DNA from: Jiangella asiatica
GTDB taxonomy: Bacteria > Actinomycetota > Actinomycetes > Jiangellales > Jiangellaceae
DNA: 64,000 bases
Reading direction: 5' to 3'
Assembly: GCF_004349065.1 (NCBI RefSeq)
Contig: NZ_SMKZ01000020.1
Location: 57,064 to 121,063 of the forward strand
Shown here one piece after another: positions 1-8,527 of the stretch (position 1 is the first letter of the stretch; every line of letters begins with the position of its first letter). The position numbers were made by a program, and so were the translations under genes. The notes under the pieces were generated by a model. The model was given only the letters and a program-made list of their open reading frames with translations. It searched no databases and was not told where the DNA came from.

Positions 1-275
1 GGCTGCGTCTTCGATGCACGAGGTGAGAACCTTTCCTGTTGGGCCCCACCACACTGCAATGAAATCGTGACCTATGCCAACCCGACGGCGTGTGACGTCG
101 CCCACCGCGAAAGCCGCGAACCACCGTCAACCGGACGGCGACAGCGAGCCTGACGCCAACCTCAACCGGCTCGGAAACCGCCTCGCACCAGGGAACTCCC
201 GCTTCTCCAGTTGCCTCGATCGTCGGGCCCGGTGAAGCGGGAGCACCCATCCTTCACGTGTCATTCAGTGAGAGG
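1..275. other. Window edge, no supported gene
   Basis: Only short unsupported reading frames are visible here, the best being a 53-residue Arg-rich frame from position 74 with no recognisable domain. The right end is the region downstream of phoH, which ends at 276. No clear terminator hairpin or RNA gene was seen. Confidence 0.4.
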
Positions 276-1613
276 TCAGCCGGGCATCCGCTCCAGCATC
301 TCGGTGACGAGCGCGGCGATCGGCGACCGCTCGGACCGAGTGAGGGTCACGTGGGCGAACAGCGGGTGGCCCTTGAGCTTCTCCGCGACCGCGACGACAC
401 CGTCGTGCCGGCCGACGCGGAGGTTGTCGCGCTGGCCGACGTCGTGGGTCAGCACCACCCGCGAGTTGCTGCCCACCCGCGACAGCACCGTGAGCAGGAC
501 GTTGCGCTCCAGCGACTGCGCCTCGTCGACGACGACGAAGGAGTCGTGCAGCGACCGGCCACGGATGTGGGTCAGCGGCAGCACCTCGAGCATGCCGCGG
601 GCGACCACCTCGTCGATGACGTCCTGCGTGGTCAGGGCGCCGAGGGTGTCGAAGACCGCCTGTGCCCAGGGGTTCATCTTCTCCGACTCGTTGCCGGGCA
701 GGTACCCGAGGTCCTGGCCGCCGACGGCGTACAGCGGCCGGAACACGACCACCTTCTTGTGCACGCGGCGCTCCATAACCGCCTCCAGTCCCGCGCACAA
801 CGCCAACGCCGACTTGCCGGTGCCAGCCCGGCCGCCCAGCGAGACGATGCCGACCTCGTCGTCGAGCAGCAGGTCCAGCGCGATGCGCTGCTCGGCGGAG
901 CGGCCGTGCAGCCCGAACGCCTCGCGGTCGCCGCGGACCAGGCGGACGCGCTTGTCCGCGGTCATCCGGCCCAGGCCGCTGCCGCGTTCGCTGTGCAACA
1001 CCAGGCCGGTGTGGCACGGCAGTTCGCGGGCCTGCTCGAGGTCGGCGTAACCGGACTCGTACAGCTCGTCCAGCACGCCACCGGGGACCTCCAGCTCGGC
1101 CATCCCGGTCCAGCCGGACTCGATGACGGTCTCCGCGCGGTACTCCTCCGCGTGCAAGCCCACCGAGGAGGCCTTGACCCGCATCGGCAGGTCCTTCGAG
1201 ACGAGGGTGACGTCGGCGCCGTCGGCGGCCAGGTTGCGGGCCACGGCGAGGATGCGGGAGTCGTTGTCGCCCAGGCGAAAGCCTGCTGGCAGCACCTCCG
1301 GATCGGTGTGGTTGAGCTCGACACGGACCGTCCCGTCATCGCCTACCGGCAATGGAACATCGAGGCGACCGTGCTCGACGCGCAGCTCGTCGAGCAGGCG
1401 CAACGCGGCACGGGCGAAGTACCCGAGCTCTGGGTGATGCCGCTTGGCCTCGAGTTCGGTGATCACCACGATCGGCAGGACGACCTCGTGCTCGGCGAAG
1501 CGGAGGATCGCGTACGGGTCGGCCAGCAACACGCTCGTATCGAGCACGTAGGTGCGGCGGGCCGGCTCAGGCCGGGTGGTGCGACGACGGGTCTGGTTCC
1601 TGGAAGAGGCCAC
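276..1613 (-). CDS. PhoH-family PIN-ATPase
   Basis: Predicted cytoplasmic protein joining an N-terminal PIN-type RNase domain (about residues 20-160, beginning YVLDTSVLL with acidic residues typical of PIN active sites) to a C-terminal PhoH ATPase domain. The ATPase has a Walker A motif [10 protein letters not shown] near residue 256 and a Walker B motif SFVVVDEAQ. PhoH2 proteins of this architecture are known as sequence-dependent RNA helicase/RNases. The GTG at 1613 is preferred over the GTG at 1640 because an AGGGAG ribosome site lies 7 nt before it and the extra nine residues are not conserved in style. An 8-bp inverted repeat (1628-1635/1649-1656) lies just upstream in the leader. No VapB-like antitoxin gene is seen next to it. 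Confidence 0.92.
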   Translation of the reverse strand: MASSRNQTRRRTTRPEPARRTYVLDTSVLLADPYAILRFAEHEVVLPIVVITELEAKRHHPELGYFARAALRLLDELRVEHGRLDVPLPVGDDGTVRVELNHTDPEVLPAGFRLGDNDSRILAVARNLAADGADVTLVSKDLPMRVKASSVGLHAEEYRAETVIESGWTGMAELEVPGGVLDELYESGYADLEQARELPCHTGLVLHSERGSGLGRMTADKRVRLVRGDREAFGLHGRSAEQRIALDLLLDDEVGIVSLGGRAGTGKSALALCAGLEAVMERRVHKKVVVFRPLYAVGGQDLGYLPGNESEKMNPWAQAVFDTLGALTTQDVIDEVVARGMLEVLPLTHIRGRSLHDSFVVVDEAQSLERNVLLTVLSRVGSNSRVVLTHDVGQRDNLRVGRHDGVVAVAEKLKGHPLFAHVTLTRSERSPIAALVTEMLERMPG

Positions 1614-1874
1614 GTCCGTCTCCCTCACGCCTGAGTGCACCCTGACGGCTCAGGCGTCTGTGTCGCGCGGAGTGCCGGGACCGAGCCCACTGGGCCGGGT
1701 GCCGGCCCTCCGTTCGCGCCTAGGTATCAGCACGTAGGACGGGCCTCCCGGACGGTCGGCTACTCACCGACCGCCGAGACCAAGATTAGCGCCGCGCCCT
1801 TCACCCGCGATAGGACACGCCTTGACCGTGACGTGAACGATGTGTTTCACGCGCGCCACCGCGCGTAAACGATC

Positions 1875-1908
1875 ACGCCGGAGGAGCGACCGTCCGCACC
1901 TCCGGCGT
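1875..1908 (-). terminator. Hairpin downstream of DUF574 gene
   Basis: A 10-bp perfect stem (1875-1884 with 1899-1908) and 14-nt loop lie about 90 nt past the methyltransferase stop on the minus strand. There is no T-tract, which is common in actinobacteria. The rest of 1641-1997 shows no gene; it would hold the phoH promoter, for which only a weak minus-strand -10-like TAATCT (1783-1788) was seen. Confidence 0.5.
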
Positions 1909-1997
1909 TGCACGAGACCGAGACGACGTGGCGTCGCGGTCCGGCAGACAGCCCGACCAGCAGACCCACCTGGCGTGCCTGAGTTGACGCTGACCAG

Positions 1998-2828
1998 TCA
2001 GCGCTTGACCCCGATACCGCCCGCGATGCACTGCTGAGCCTGGTTCAACTCCTTGAGCTGCGGGCCGTCCGGCCACCACTTCGCACACAGCGTGACACCG
2101 GGCTCCACCAACTCCAGCCCATCGAAGAGCTCCTCGATCTCGCCCTTCGTCCGGAACGTCCCGGAGCCCATCGGGCTGGCGCGGAAGTGCTCCTCCATGT
2201 GCCGCGCGACCTCGGTGTACTCGTTCTCCGGGTCCAGGAAGTGCGAGATCGCCACGTACGAGCCCGGCGCCAGCGCGTCGATGAACGACTTCATGATCTG
2301 CACTGGACCCCCCTTCGGGCCTTCGAAATGGTGCAGCGTGCCCATCTGGAGGAACGCGACCGGCTCGGAGAGGTCGAGGTGCTTGCGCACCACCGGGTTC
2401 TCCATGACGCTCTGGGGGTCGAAGATGTCCGCCGACACGAAGTGGGTGTACTCGTTCTCCTCGAGCAGCGCTCGACCGTGTGCCAACACCACTGGGTCAT
2501 TGTCGATGTAGACGACTCGCGCCTCCGGGTGGAACCGCTGGACGACCTGGTGGACGTTTTCCGCCGTCGGCAAGCCCGACCCGCAGTCGAGGAACTGCCT
2601 GATGTTCGTCTGCGCCGCCAGGAAGCGGCACGCCCGGATGAGGAAGTTACGGTTCTCCACCGCGAGGTCGTTCACCTCGGGCGCGGCCGCCGCCACTCGA
2701 CGCAACACCTCGCGGTCGATCTCATAGTTGTCGTTACCGCCGAGGGCAGCGTCGTACACGCGAGCGATACTCGCGCGGCTCGGATCCACACCGACGGGCA
2801 CGCGGCCGGTTTGAGGAGCACCAGGCAT
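1998..2828 (-). CDS. DUF574 SAM-dependent methyltransferase
   Basis: A 276-residue Rossmann-fold methyltransferase of the actinobacterial DUF574 family. The family signature lies at the N-terminus (PSRASIARVYDAALGGNDNY, residues 16-35). SAM-binding motif I is FLDCGSGLPT (79-88), and an acidic motif II, VVYIDND, follows. Substrates of this abundant family are mostly unknown; members often sit beside XRE/DUF397 regulators, as here. The gene is divergent from the XRE gene at 3060, leaving about 230 bp of shared upstream DNA. The ATG at 2828 gives a protein of normal family length. Confidence 0.9.
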   Translation of the reverse strand: MPGAPQTGRVPVGVDPSRASIARVYDAALGGNDNYEIDREVLRRVAAAAPEVNDLAVENRNFLIRACRFLAAQTNIRQFLDCGSGLPTAENVHQVVQRFHPEARVVYIDNDPVVLAHGRALLEENEYTHFVSADIFDPQSVMENPVVRKHLDLSEPVAFLQMGTLHHFEGPKGGPVQIMKSFIDALAPGSYVAISHFLDPENEYTEVARHMEEHFRASPMGSGTFRTKGEIEELFDGLELVEPGVTLCAKWWPDGPQLKELNQAQQCIAGGIGVKR

Positions 2829-3059
2829 TGATCAATCCTTGCTGTAGACCCAGCAGTTCAGTCGCCCATAGCGTAGGTGCAGGTGATCAACTGCGCAACG
2901 GTCCGATTCGCCGATCGCGAGGGGATTTTCATCGGCATCTACCGTTGGGTCTGGATCATGAAGCGATGGCTCCGTAGGATGATGAGGTCTGCGGCAGGAA
3001 GGGCTCGGCCTCATCCGGTCCGAGTCGTCTCACGGGCGACCAATGAGGAAGGTACGCAG

Positions 3060-3950
3060 ATGACGGGCGGCGACGCAGTGGGCACCAGCCCGCTAGATGC
3101 GCGCGGTAGCGCGCCAACAGCACGTCGGATGGTGCTGGGCGCGCAGCTGCGGCGCCTGCGTGAGGCCGCCGAACTGTCACGCGCCGATGCCGGCTTCACC
3201 ATCCGCGCCTCCGAATCCAAGATGAGCCGCCTCGAGGCCGGCAAAGTCGGGTTCAAAGAGCGGGACGTCGCGGATCTGTTGACCACGTACGGCGTCAACG
3301 ATCCGGCCGAACGTGAGGTGTTCCTCGAGATGGTCAAGCAATCCAACCAGCAGGGCTGGTGGCATCGCTACAACGACGTGATCCCGGGGTGGTTCAACGA
3401 CTTCGTCGGGCTCGAGGAGTCAGCCTCCCTCATCCAGTCGTACGAGCACCAGTTCGTGCCTGGTCTCCTGCAGACGGAGGACTACGCCCGTGCGGTGATG
3501 ACCCACGGGCGTCCGGAGCACGCCACGGATGAGACCGAGCAGCGGATCGGCCTGCGACGGCGTCGGCAGCGGATTCTCGCCCGGCCGGGCGCCCCGCGCC
3601 TGTGGGTGGTGCTCGATGAGTCGGTGCTGCACCGCCCGATCGGGGGCCGCAGTGTGCTCAAAGCGCAGATCAGTGCCATGCTCGACGCGACCAGCATGCC
3701 GCACATCACCGTGCAGGTCCTGACCCACGACCGCAACACCAACGCGGCCGAAGGTGCCTTCACCATGCTCCGGTTCGCCGAGAAGGATCTCCCCACACTC
3801 GTCTACATCGAGCATCTCACCGGGGCGCTCTACCTCGATCGACTTGACGAGGTGGAGACCTACGGGCGCGTCCTCGACACCCTCTCGGTCGATGCTGAGA
3901 CGCCCGAGGACAGCCGGCAGCTCCTGGCGAAGCTCCGCGCGGACATCTAG
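3060..3950 (+). CDS. XRE-family regulator with DUF5753 domain
   Basis: A 296-residue DNA-binding regulator. An N-terminal helix-turn-helix (about residues 25-80, including GAQLRRLREAAELSRADAG and SKMSRLEAGK) is followed by a DUF5753/Scr1-type sensor domain with the typical FVGLEESASLIQSYE and FVPGLLQTEDYARAV segments. Such proteins pair with small DUF397 proteins in WhiJ/AbaA-like systems affecting development and antibiotic production in Streptomyces. The ATG at 3060 is chosen because AGGAAGG lies 8 nt upstream; the open frame extends back to 2877 without a better site. The DUF397 partner begins 260 bp downstream behind its own palindrome-rich promoter. Confidence 0.9.
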   Translation: MTGGDAVGTSPLDARGSAPTARRMVLGAQLRRLREAAELSRADAGFTIRASESKMSRLEAGKVGFKERDVADLLTTYGVNDPAEREVFLEMVKQSNQQGWWHRYNDVIPGWFNDFVGLEESASLIQSYEHQFVPGLLQTEDYARAVMTHGRPEHATDETEQRIGLRRRRQRILARPGAPRLWVVLDESVLHRPIGGRSVLKAQISAMLDATSMPHITVQVLTHDRNTNAAEGAFTMLRFAEKDLPTLVYIEHLTGALYLDRLDEVETYGRVLDTLSVDAETPEDSRQLLAKLRADI

Positions 3951-4117
3951 CGACGCGCCGGTTGGCCGGCGCACGACATCAGGCCTTTCTCGCCCTCAAC
4001 CCGGCCTGAGCGCATGGTGATGTGCTGAAGCGTCGGGCGGCTCGCAACAGTTTCCCGGATCCCCTCGCGCAGGCGTGCCTGGCTGGCGTGCAACAGACAC
4101 GCCGACACCGATCGGGC

Positions 4118-4174
4118 GTGCAGCTGCACATGCAGATGAATCGTGCTAGATTCGTCTGCAACGCGCAGCTGCAC
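4118..4174 (+). promoter_or_regulatory. Operator/promoter of DUF397 operon
   Basis: Two near-identical palindromes, GTGCAGCTGCAC (4118-4129) and GCGCAGCTGCAC (4163-4174), are 45 bp apart centre to centre. They flank an 11-bp inverted repeat with one mismatch (4132-4142/4149-4159), whose centre holds a -10-like TAGATT. They lie 36 bp before the DUF397-fusion start. The arrangement suggests a regulator binding both sides of the promoter, most simply the upstream XRE protein; that assignment is inferred. Confidence 0.5.
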
Positions 4175-4209
4175 GTGTAGACGGGTCGGCACTCTGGAGA
4201 TGAGGCGGC

Positions 4210-4890
4210 ATGGACAACATCGTCAATGGCATGTCGGCCTCGGACGTCCCCCACGCCGTGTGGCGCAAGAGCACCCGGAGCGGAGCGCAGGGCAACTGCG
4301 TCGAAGTGGCTCCGCTGCCCACCGGCACGATCGCGGTGCGCAACTCACGCCATCCCGACGGTCCCGCGCTGATCTTCACCCACGACGAGATAGCGGCATT
4401 CGTCGACGGCGCGAAGGCTGGCGAGTTCGATCTCCCCGCCGCACCTGAGGCGTCGCACGAGGCAACACCGGCACCGGGCGAGCCGGCGACCACGGACGAT
4501 GACGGCACGCCGTCGCGCTACCAGGCGATCGGGAACGAGCTGCAGAATCTGACTGGGCGGCTGCTCGAGGGCGACAGCGTTCTGGACCGCGAGTCGTCGG
4601 AGCGGCTGCTGCGCATCCTCAGTGCTGTCGCCATGCTCCAGCAAGCGCACCGCGTCGACCGCAACGGCAACTGCACCATCTGCCGTACCAAGGCACGACG
4701 ATGGCACCGGTCCCGGCACGACGTGTGCTCGGTCTATGCCGCACTGAGCATCTACTTGGGCCGGTCGCTGATGGTGCCCGCCACGCCGGACGAGACGGCC
4801 GAACAGCTCTGGCCGGCAGCCGGCGCTACCAGCAGCTCACCGGTGGTCGTCACGCCGCCGCACGGCAGGGGATCCCGGTCCCGGCGATGA
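4210..4890 (+). CDS. DUF397 protein with Cys/His-containing C-terminal extension
   Basis: The protein has 226 residues. Residues 18-75 match DUF397 (WRKSTRSGAQGNCVEVA, VRNSRHPDG, FTHDEIAAFVDGAKAGEFD). DUF397 proteins are normally 60-90 residues, so the extra 140 residues are unusual. An acidic Ala/Pro linker leads into a helical segment and then a CTICRTKARRWH...C stretch resembling a metal-binding site. DUF397 proteins are partners of XRE-DUF5753 regulators, and such a regulator lies directly upstream. The stop overlaps the next start as ATGA. The start follows GAGGCGGC; a second Met at residue 9 is possible. The function of the extension is unknown. Confidence 0.8.
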   Translation: MDNIVNGMSASDVPHAVWRKSTRSGAQGNCVEVAPLPTGTIAVRNSRHPDGPALIFTHDEIAAFVDGAKAGEFDLPAAPEASHEATPAPGEPATTDDDGTPSRYQAIGNELQNLTGRLLEGDSVLDRESSERLLRILSAVAMLQQAHRVDRNGNCTICRTKARRWHRSRHDVCSVYAALSIYLGRSLMVPATPDETAEQLWPAAGATSSSPVVVTPPHGRGSRSRR

Positions 4891-5159
4891 GTGCCTCGAA
4901 CGGGCTCCGCGACGTGAACGCGAGTCGTGACGCGAAGAGGATCACGACACCGAGCTCGCCGCCCGGCCGCGGACTCGTCGACTGGTCGACCGAACGGGTG
5001 GACGCGTACGCGGACGAGCTGCTCGCGACCCATCAGCAGGGCCGGTCGTGGCCGCCGCGCAGCACGCTCACCTGCCGACGGTGTCACGAACCCTGGCCTT
5101 GTTCGTCGGTCACCTGGGCCCAGCACCGGGCGGAGCGTCAGAGCCGGACCAGGCCATGA
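4887..5159 (+). CDS. Small Cys-motif protein, unknown
   Basis: A 90-residue protein coupled by ATGA overlaps to both neighbours. The C-terminal part carries C-x2-C-x5-C (LTCRRCHEPWPC) followed by a His, suggesting a small metal-binding fold. The N-terminus is Ser/Pro-rich and low in complexity. No family is recognised. Tight coupling to the DUF397-fusion gene and to another Cys/His protein argues that it is real and works with them. Confidence 0.6.
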   Translation: MSASNGLRDVNASRDAKRITTPSSPPGRGLVDWSTERVDAYADELLATHQQGRSWPPRSTLTCRRCHEPWPCSSVTWAQHRAERQSRTRP

Positions 5160-5380
5160 GCACCACGGGGAAAGAGACACCGGAGCAGCGCTGGGCGCCG
5201 GCGTACCGCGCTCACTGTCCGACCTGCCGCGAATCGGGGCGCGAGTTCTCGTCCTACGGGAACGCGGAAGAGGCGGCGCGGGGCCATGCCGGCAAGCACA
5301 CCCACACGACGTACGTCGTCGACCAGTACGGCATCCGGATCATCGGATCGTTCCAGCGGCCGGGCGAACTCCAGGTGTGA
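5156..5380 (+). CDS. Small zinc-ribbon-like protein, unknown
   Basis: A 74-residue protein with CPTC near residue 21 and a later H-x3-H (GHAGKH), a C2H2-like zinc-binding spacing. The remainder is a predicted beta-rich segment (TTYVVDQYGIRIIG). The start overlaps the preceding stop as ATGA. Similar small proteins occur near XRE/DUF397 genes in streptomycetes, but no function is known to me. It is the last gene of the operon and is followed by a strong hairpin. Confidence 0.65.
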   Translation: MSTTGKETPEQRWAPAYRAHCPTCRESGREFSSYGNAEEAARGHAGKHTHTTYVVDQYGIRIIGSFQRPGELQV

Positions 5381-5410
5381 CGCCACACATGGAGCCGCGG
5401 CGACGCTGAC

Positions 5411-5437
5411 CGGGCGGGCCGCTACCAAGCCCGCCCG
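5411..5437. terminator. Bidirectional terminator hairpin
   Basis: A 9-bp perfect GC stem (5411-5419/5429-5437) with a 9-nt loop lies between convergent genes ending at 5380 (+) and 5452 (-). Confidence 0.65.
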
Positions 5438-5451
5438 CGCGGACGGCGTGC

Positions 5452-6270
5452 TCACCCCCGCCACGCACCCCGGGCCGCGGCCTCGGCCGCGTACGTCGCG
5501 AACCGCTTCGGCGCCCGCCCGGTGACCTGGCGCACGGCGTCGCTGAGCTCGGGGTCGCCCTGTGCACGCAGCGCCGCGAACGCCGCCACCGCCTGCTCGG
5601 CCTCGGCTCGCGGTACGCCGAGGGCCGCCTGCGCCACCAGGTACTCCTCGGCCGACCCGCGATACTGGACGCTGCGCCCGGCGGCCTGCCCGACCAGGTC
5701 GGTCGCGGCACCGAAGGACAGCGCCTCCGGTCCGGTGACCTCGTAGCCGCGGCCGGCGTGGCCGTCCTCGGTGAGCGCCGTGACAGCCACCGCCGCGATG
5801 TCGTCGGCGTCGACGAAGCCCTGCCGGTGGTCGTCGAGAGGTATGGCCAGCTCGCCGGCCATGACCGCGGGGCGGAAGAAGCCCTCGTCGAAGTTCTGGT
5901 CGAACCAGTCGGCCCGGACGATGGTCCACTCGGCGCCGGAGTCGCGAACGGTGCGCTCAGCGTCGAGCAGCCGCTGGTCGCCCATCGCCTCGATGCCCCG
6001 GCTGGACAGCAGGACGATGCGGCGCACCCCGGCGCCGACCGCGACGGTGACGAACGCGGGATCGACCGGCAGCTCGTGGGGCGCCATCAGATACATCCGG
6101 TCGGCGCCGCCGACCGCGGGCTCCCACGTCCGCGGCTCGGTCCAGTCGAAGCGGACCTCGCCGGTGCGCGCGGCCGCCCGGACCGGCACCCCGCGAGCAC
6201 GTAACAGCCCGGCGACCCGCCGGCCGGTGGAGCCGGTGGCGCCGAGGACGAGCACGGGCGATTCAGTCAT
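5452..6270 (-). CDS. NmrA/NAD(P)-binding family protein
   Basis: A 272-residue Rossmann protein of the atypical short-chain dehydrogenase (NmrA-like) group. The N-terminal dinucleotide-binding motif is VLVLGATGSTGRRVAGLL. IVLLSSRGIEAMG and WTIVRADWFDQNF segments mark the family core. Members act as NAD(P)H-quinone or enone reductases or as redox-sensing regulators; the substrate here is unknown. The ATG at 6270 starts directly before the glycine-rich motif. The gene is divergent from the VOC gene at 6376, so they may share control. Confidence 0.85.
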   Translation of the reverse strand: MTESPVLVLGATGSTGRRVAGLLRARGVPVRAAARTGEVRFDWTEPRTWEPAVGGADRMYLMAPHELPVDPAFVTVAVGAGVRRIVLLSSRGIEAMGDQRLLDAERTVRDSGAEWTIVRADWFDQNFDEGFFRPAVMAGELAIPLDDHRQGFVDADDIAAVAVTALTEDGHAGRGYEVTGPEALSFGAATDLVGQAAGRSVQYRGSAEEYLVAQAALGVPRAEAEQAVAAFAALRAQGDPELSDAVRQVTGRAPKRFATYAAEAAARGAWRG

Positions 6271-6375
6271 AGCCACAGTCAACCAGCGGGCTCCGACAAA
6301 GTTCGCCGGCGCCGATGAGTTCCGCCGGCCGCGGCGGTCTGTACCCACGAGGAGCCCGACGAGAAGGAGATCATC

Positions 6376-6774
6376 ATGAGTGGAGCCGTCCTCGGCAGCA
6401 TGCTGCTGTCCAGCACCGACCCCGAGCGGCTTGGTGCCTGGTACGCCTCGGTCCTGTCCCCCGTCGACGACGCACGGGTGGAGAACTACCGCATCCTCAG
6501 GTTCGGCGAGTTCTACCTGATGATCGACACCCGGGACGACATCGGTGCCACCAACCCCGAGCCTGGCCGCTTGATCCTCAACTTCGACGTCGCCGACGCC
6601 CGCGCCGTCGCCGGCCGGCTGGATGAGCTGGGTGTGACCTGGGTGGCGCCGCTGGAGGACCGCGACGGCAGCCTGTTCGCCACCGCCGAGGACCCCGACG
6701 GCAACTACGTGCAGATCATCCAGATCAGCCCGGAGCACCAGGCGCAGATGGCGGCGACGTCGGAGCGGTCGTGA
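6376..6774 (+). CDS. VOC-family (glyoxalase-like) protein
   Basis: A 132-residue single-domain vicinal-oxygen-chelate protein with paired beta-alpha-beta-beta-beta modules (SMLLSSTDPERLGAWYASVL near the N-terminus; DPDGNYVQIIQ near the C-terminus). Members are metal-dependent lyases, dioxygenases or resistance proteins; the reaction here cannot be assigned. A GAGAAGGAG ribosome site precedes the ATG. It stands 110 bp before the sigma-factor gene and may be transcribed with it. Confidence 0.85.
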   Translation: MSGAVLGSMLLSSTDPERLGAWYASVLSPVDDARVENYRILRFGEFYLMIDTRDDIGATNPEPGRLILNFDVADARAVAGRLDELGVTWVAPLEDRDGSLFATAEDPDGNYVQIIQISPEHQAQMAATSERS

Positions 6775-6884
6775 TCGGCGCCGGGGTCCGCGAACGTCGA
6801 GCGGACGTCGCTGGGACGACGTCGAGCAGACCTCGAGCGGACGCCGTCGTCGGCGTAGTGTCGACCCGGACGAAGGAGGCGACG

Positions 6885-7892
6885 GTGCCGACCACGACCG
6901 ACCAGACCGCGGGCGACTTCCAACAGCTCGCCGATCCCTACCGGCGCGAGCTGCTGGCGCACTGCTACCGGATGCTCGGCTCCGTGCACGACGCGGAGGA
7001 CCTCGTGCAGGAGACCTACCTGCGCGCCTGGCGGGCTTACGACCGGTTCGAGGGGCGCTCGTCCCTGCGGACCTGGCTCTACCGCATCGCCACCAGCGCC
7101 TGCCTGACAGCGTTGGAGAGCCGCGGCCGCCGGCCGATGCCGACCGGCCTCGGCGGGCCGAGCACGGAGCCCGCGGGCGACCTGATCGAACGCACCGAGG
7201 TGCCGTGGCTGGAGCCGCTGCCCGACGTCGCCGTCGGCGGCGACAGCACCGACGGCGTCGACCCCGCCACCGTCGTGACATCCCGCGAGAGCGTCCGGCT
7301 CGCGCTGGTGGCAGCGCTGCAGCACCTGCCGGCGCGGCAGCGCGCCGTCCTCGTGCTGCGCGACGTGCTGCGGTGGAAGGCCGCCGAGGTGGCCGACCTG
7401 CTCGAGACGTCCACCGCCGCGGTCAACAGCATGCTCCAGCGCGCCCACGCCCAGCTCGACAAGATCGCGCCGTCCGAGGACGACCTGGTCGGCGAGCTGA
7501 CGCCGGAGCTGCGGGAGAAGCTCGACCGCTACACCGACGCGTTCGAGCGCTACGACGTCGACGCGATCGTGCGTCACCTCACCGCCGACGCGGTCTGGGA
7601 GATGCCGCCGTTCGCCGCCTGGTTCCGCGGGCCGGCCGACATCGGTGCGCTGATCACCATCGCCTGCCCGGCGAAGGCCTCCGGCGACCTGCGTATCGTG
7701 CCCACCTCCGCGAACGGGCAGCCGGCGCTGGCCCAGTACCTGCGTGGCCCGGACGGTGTGCACCGGCCGTTCGCCGTCCAGGTGGTCACGATGACGCCGG
7801 CCGGGATCTCCCACGTCGCCCAGTTCTTCGATGTGAGCCTGTTCCCGCTGTTCGGGCTGCCGGACACGCCGCCGGACACGCCGGTCCGATGA
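6885..7892 (+). CDS. SigX5-type ECF sigma factor with SnoaL-like C-terminus
   Basis: A 335-residue RNA polymerase sigma factor of the TIGR02960/SigX5 (SigG-like) type. Region 2 includes HCYRMLGSVHDAEDLVQETY. Region 4 includes LPARQRAVLVLRDVLRWKAA and an HTH ending in VNSMLQRAHAQL. The C-terminal third resembles a SnoaL/NTF2-like domain (YTDAFERYDVDAIVRHLTADAVWEMP), which in such ECFs replaces an anti-sigma factor. The GTG at 6885 is chosen because AGGAGGCGAC precedes it; the frame is open further upstream. The stop overlaps the next gene as ATGA. Confidence 0.9.
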   Translation: MPTTTDQTAGDFQQLADPYRRELLAHCYRMLGSVHDAEDLVQETYLRAWRAYDRFEGRSSLRTWLYRIATSACLTALESRGRRPMPTGLGGPSTEPAGDLIERTEVPWLEPLPDVAVGGDSTDGVDPATVVTSRESVRLALVAALQHLPARQRAVLVLRDVLRWKAAEVADLLETSTAAVNSMLQRAHAQLDKIAPSEDDLVGELTPELREKLDRYTDAFERYDVDAIVRHLTADAVWEMPPFAAWFRGPADIGALITIACPAKASGDLRIVPTSANGQPALAQYLRGPDGVHRPFAVQVVTMTPAGISHVAQFFDVSLFPLFGLPDTPPDTPVR

Positions 7893-8527
7893 CCGGGCCG
7901 CCGGGTCCGGAGGACGGCTCGGGCCCGGCCGGTGCCGGCCCTGCAGGCGCCGACGCGGCCAGCGGGGTCGAGCTGCTGGAACGGGCCGTCGCCTACGCGC
8001 TGGGCAGCCTCAACCTGGTCGCGCCGGCTCTGATGGTGCGGCCCACGCCCTGCGCCGGCTGGGACTTGCGCACGCTGCTGTGGCACGTCGACGACTCCCT
8101 GACCGCGTTGTGCGAGGCCGCCGGCAGCGGGTCGCTCGCCGTCGACGCCGTGCCCGCCGCTACCGGTGACCTCGACCCCGTCGAGGCGGTCAAGGCCAGC
8201 GCGTGCCGCCTCCTCGGCCGGTGCGCCGCCGCGGATGGCCCCGCCGTCGTCTCCGTCGGGGGACACCGGCTCGGGCTCGACGTCGTCGCCGGTACCGGCG
8301 CGCTGGAGATCGCCGTGCACGGCTGGGACGTGGCGCGCGCGTGCGGGCACGACCGGCCGCTGCCCCCGTCGTTCGCGGCGGACCTGCTGGAGCTGGCACG
8401 GCTGCTGGTGACCGACGCCGACCGGCCGGCCCGGTTCGCCGCGCCGATCACAGTCGCGGCGACGGACGGGCCCGGCGACCAGCTGGTCGCCTTCCTCGGC
8501 CGATCCCCCCGGCCTCAGCGGCCGTAG
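7889..8527 (+). CDS. TIGR03086-family (maleylpyruvate isomerase-like, DinB fold) protein
   Basis: A 212-residue member of the DinB/mycothiol-dependent maleylpyruvate isomerase superfamily. Hallmarks are TPCAGWDLRTLLWHVDDSL (substrate and metal-binding helix with His) and ALEIAVHGWDVARA with the conserved His. The typical metal triad appears only partly visible by eye. It is coupled by ATGA to the sigma factor, a frequent pairing in actinobacteria. The 3' end overlaps the convergent prenyltransferase gene by 13 nt. Confidence 0.85.
   Translation: MTGPPGPEDGSGPAGAGPAGADAASGVELLERAVAYALGSLNLVAPALMVRPTPCAGWDLRTLLWHVDDSLTALCEAAGSGSLAVDAVPAATGDLDPVEAVKASACRLLGRCAAADGPAVVSVGGHRLGLDVVAGTGALEIAVHGWDVARACGHDRPLPPSFAADLLELARLLVTDADRPARFAAPITVAATDGPGDQLVAFLGRSPRPQRP

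Noticed and set aside
74..235. 53-residue open frame at the left edge
   Set aside because: Arg/Pro-rich low-information product with no ribosome site or known domain.
258..1634. 458-residue plus-strand frame opposite phoH
   Set aside because: Antisense shadow of a high-GC gene; the minus-strand frame has clear PIN and PhoH motifs.
6775..6884. Repeated GTCGAGCGGACGTCG-like strings before the sigma factor
   Set aside because: Short, imperfect and built from common GC-rich words, so not convincing as an ECF autoregulatory promoter.
5452..7281. Long minus-strand frame running through the sigma-factor and VOC genes
   Set aside because: Only the part from 6270 downward has protein-family features; the upstream part is an Arg-rich shadow.
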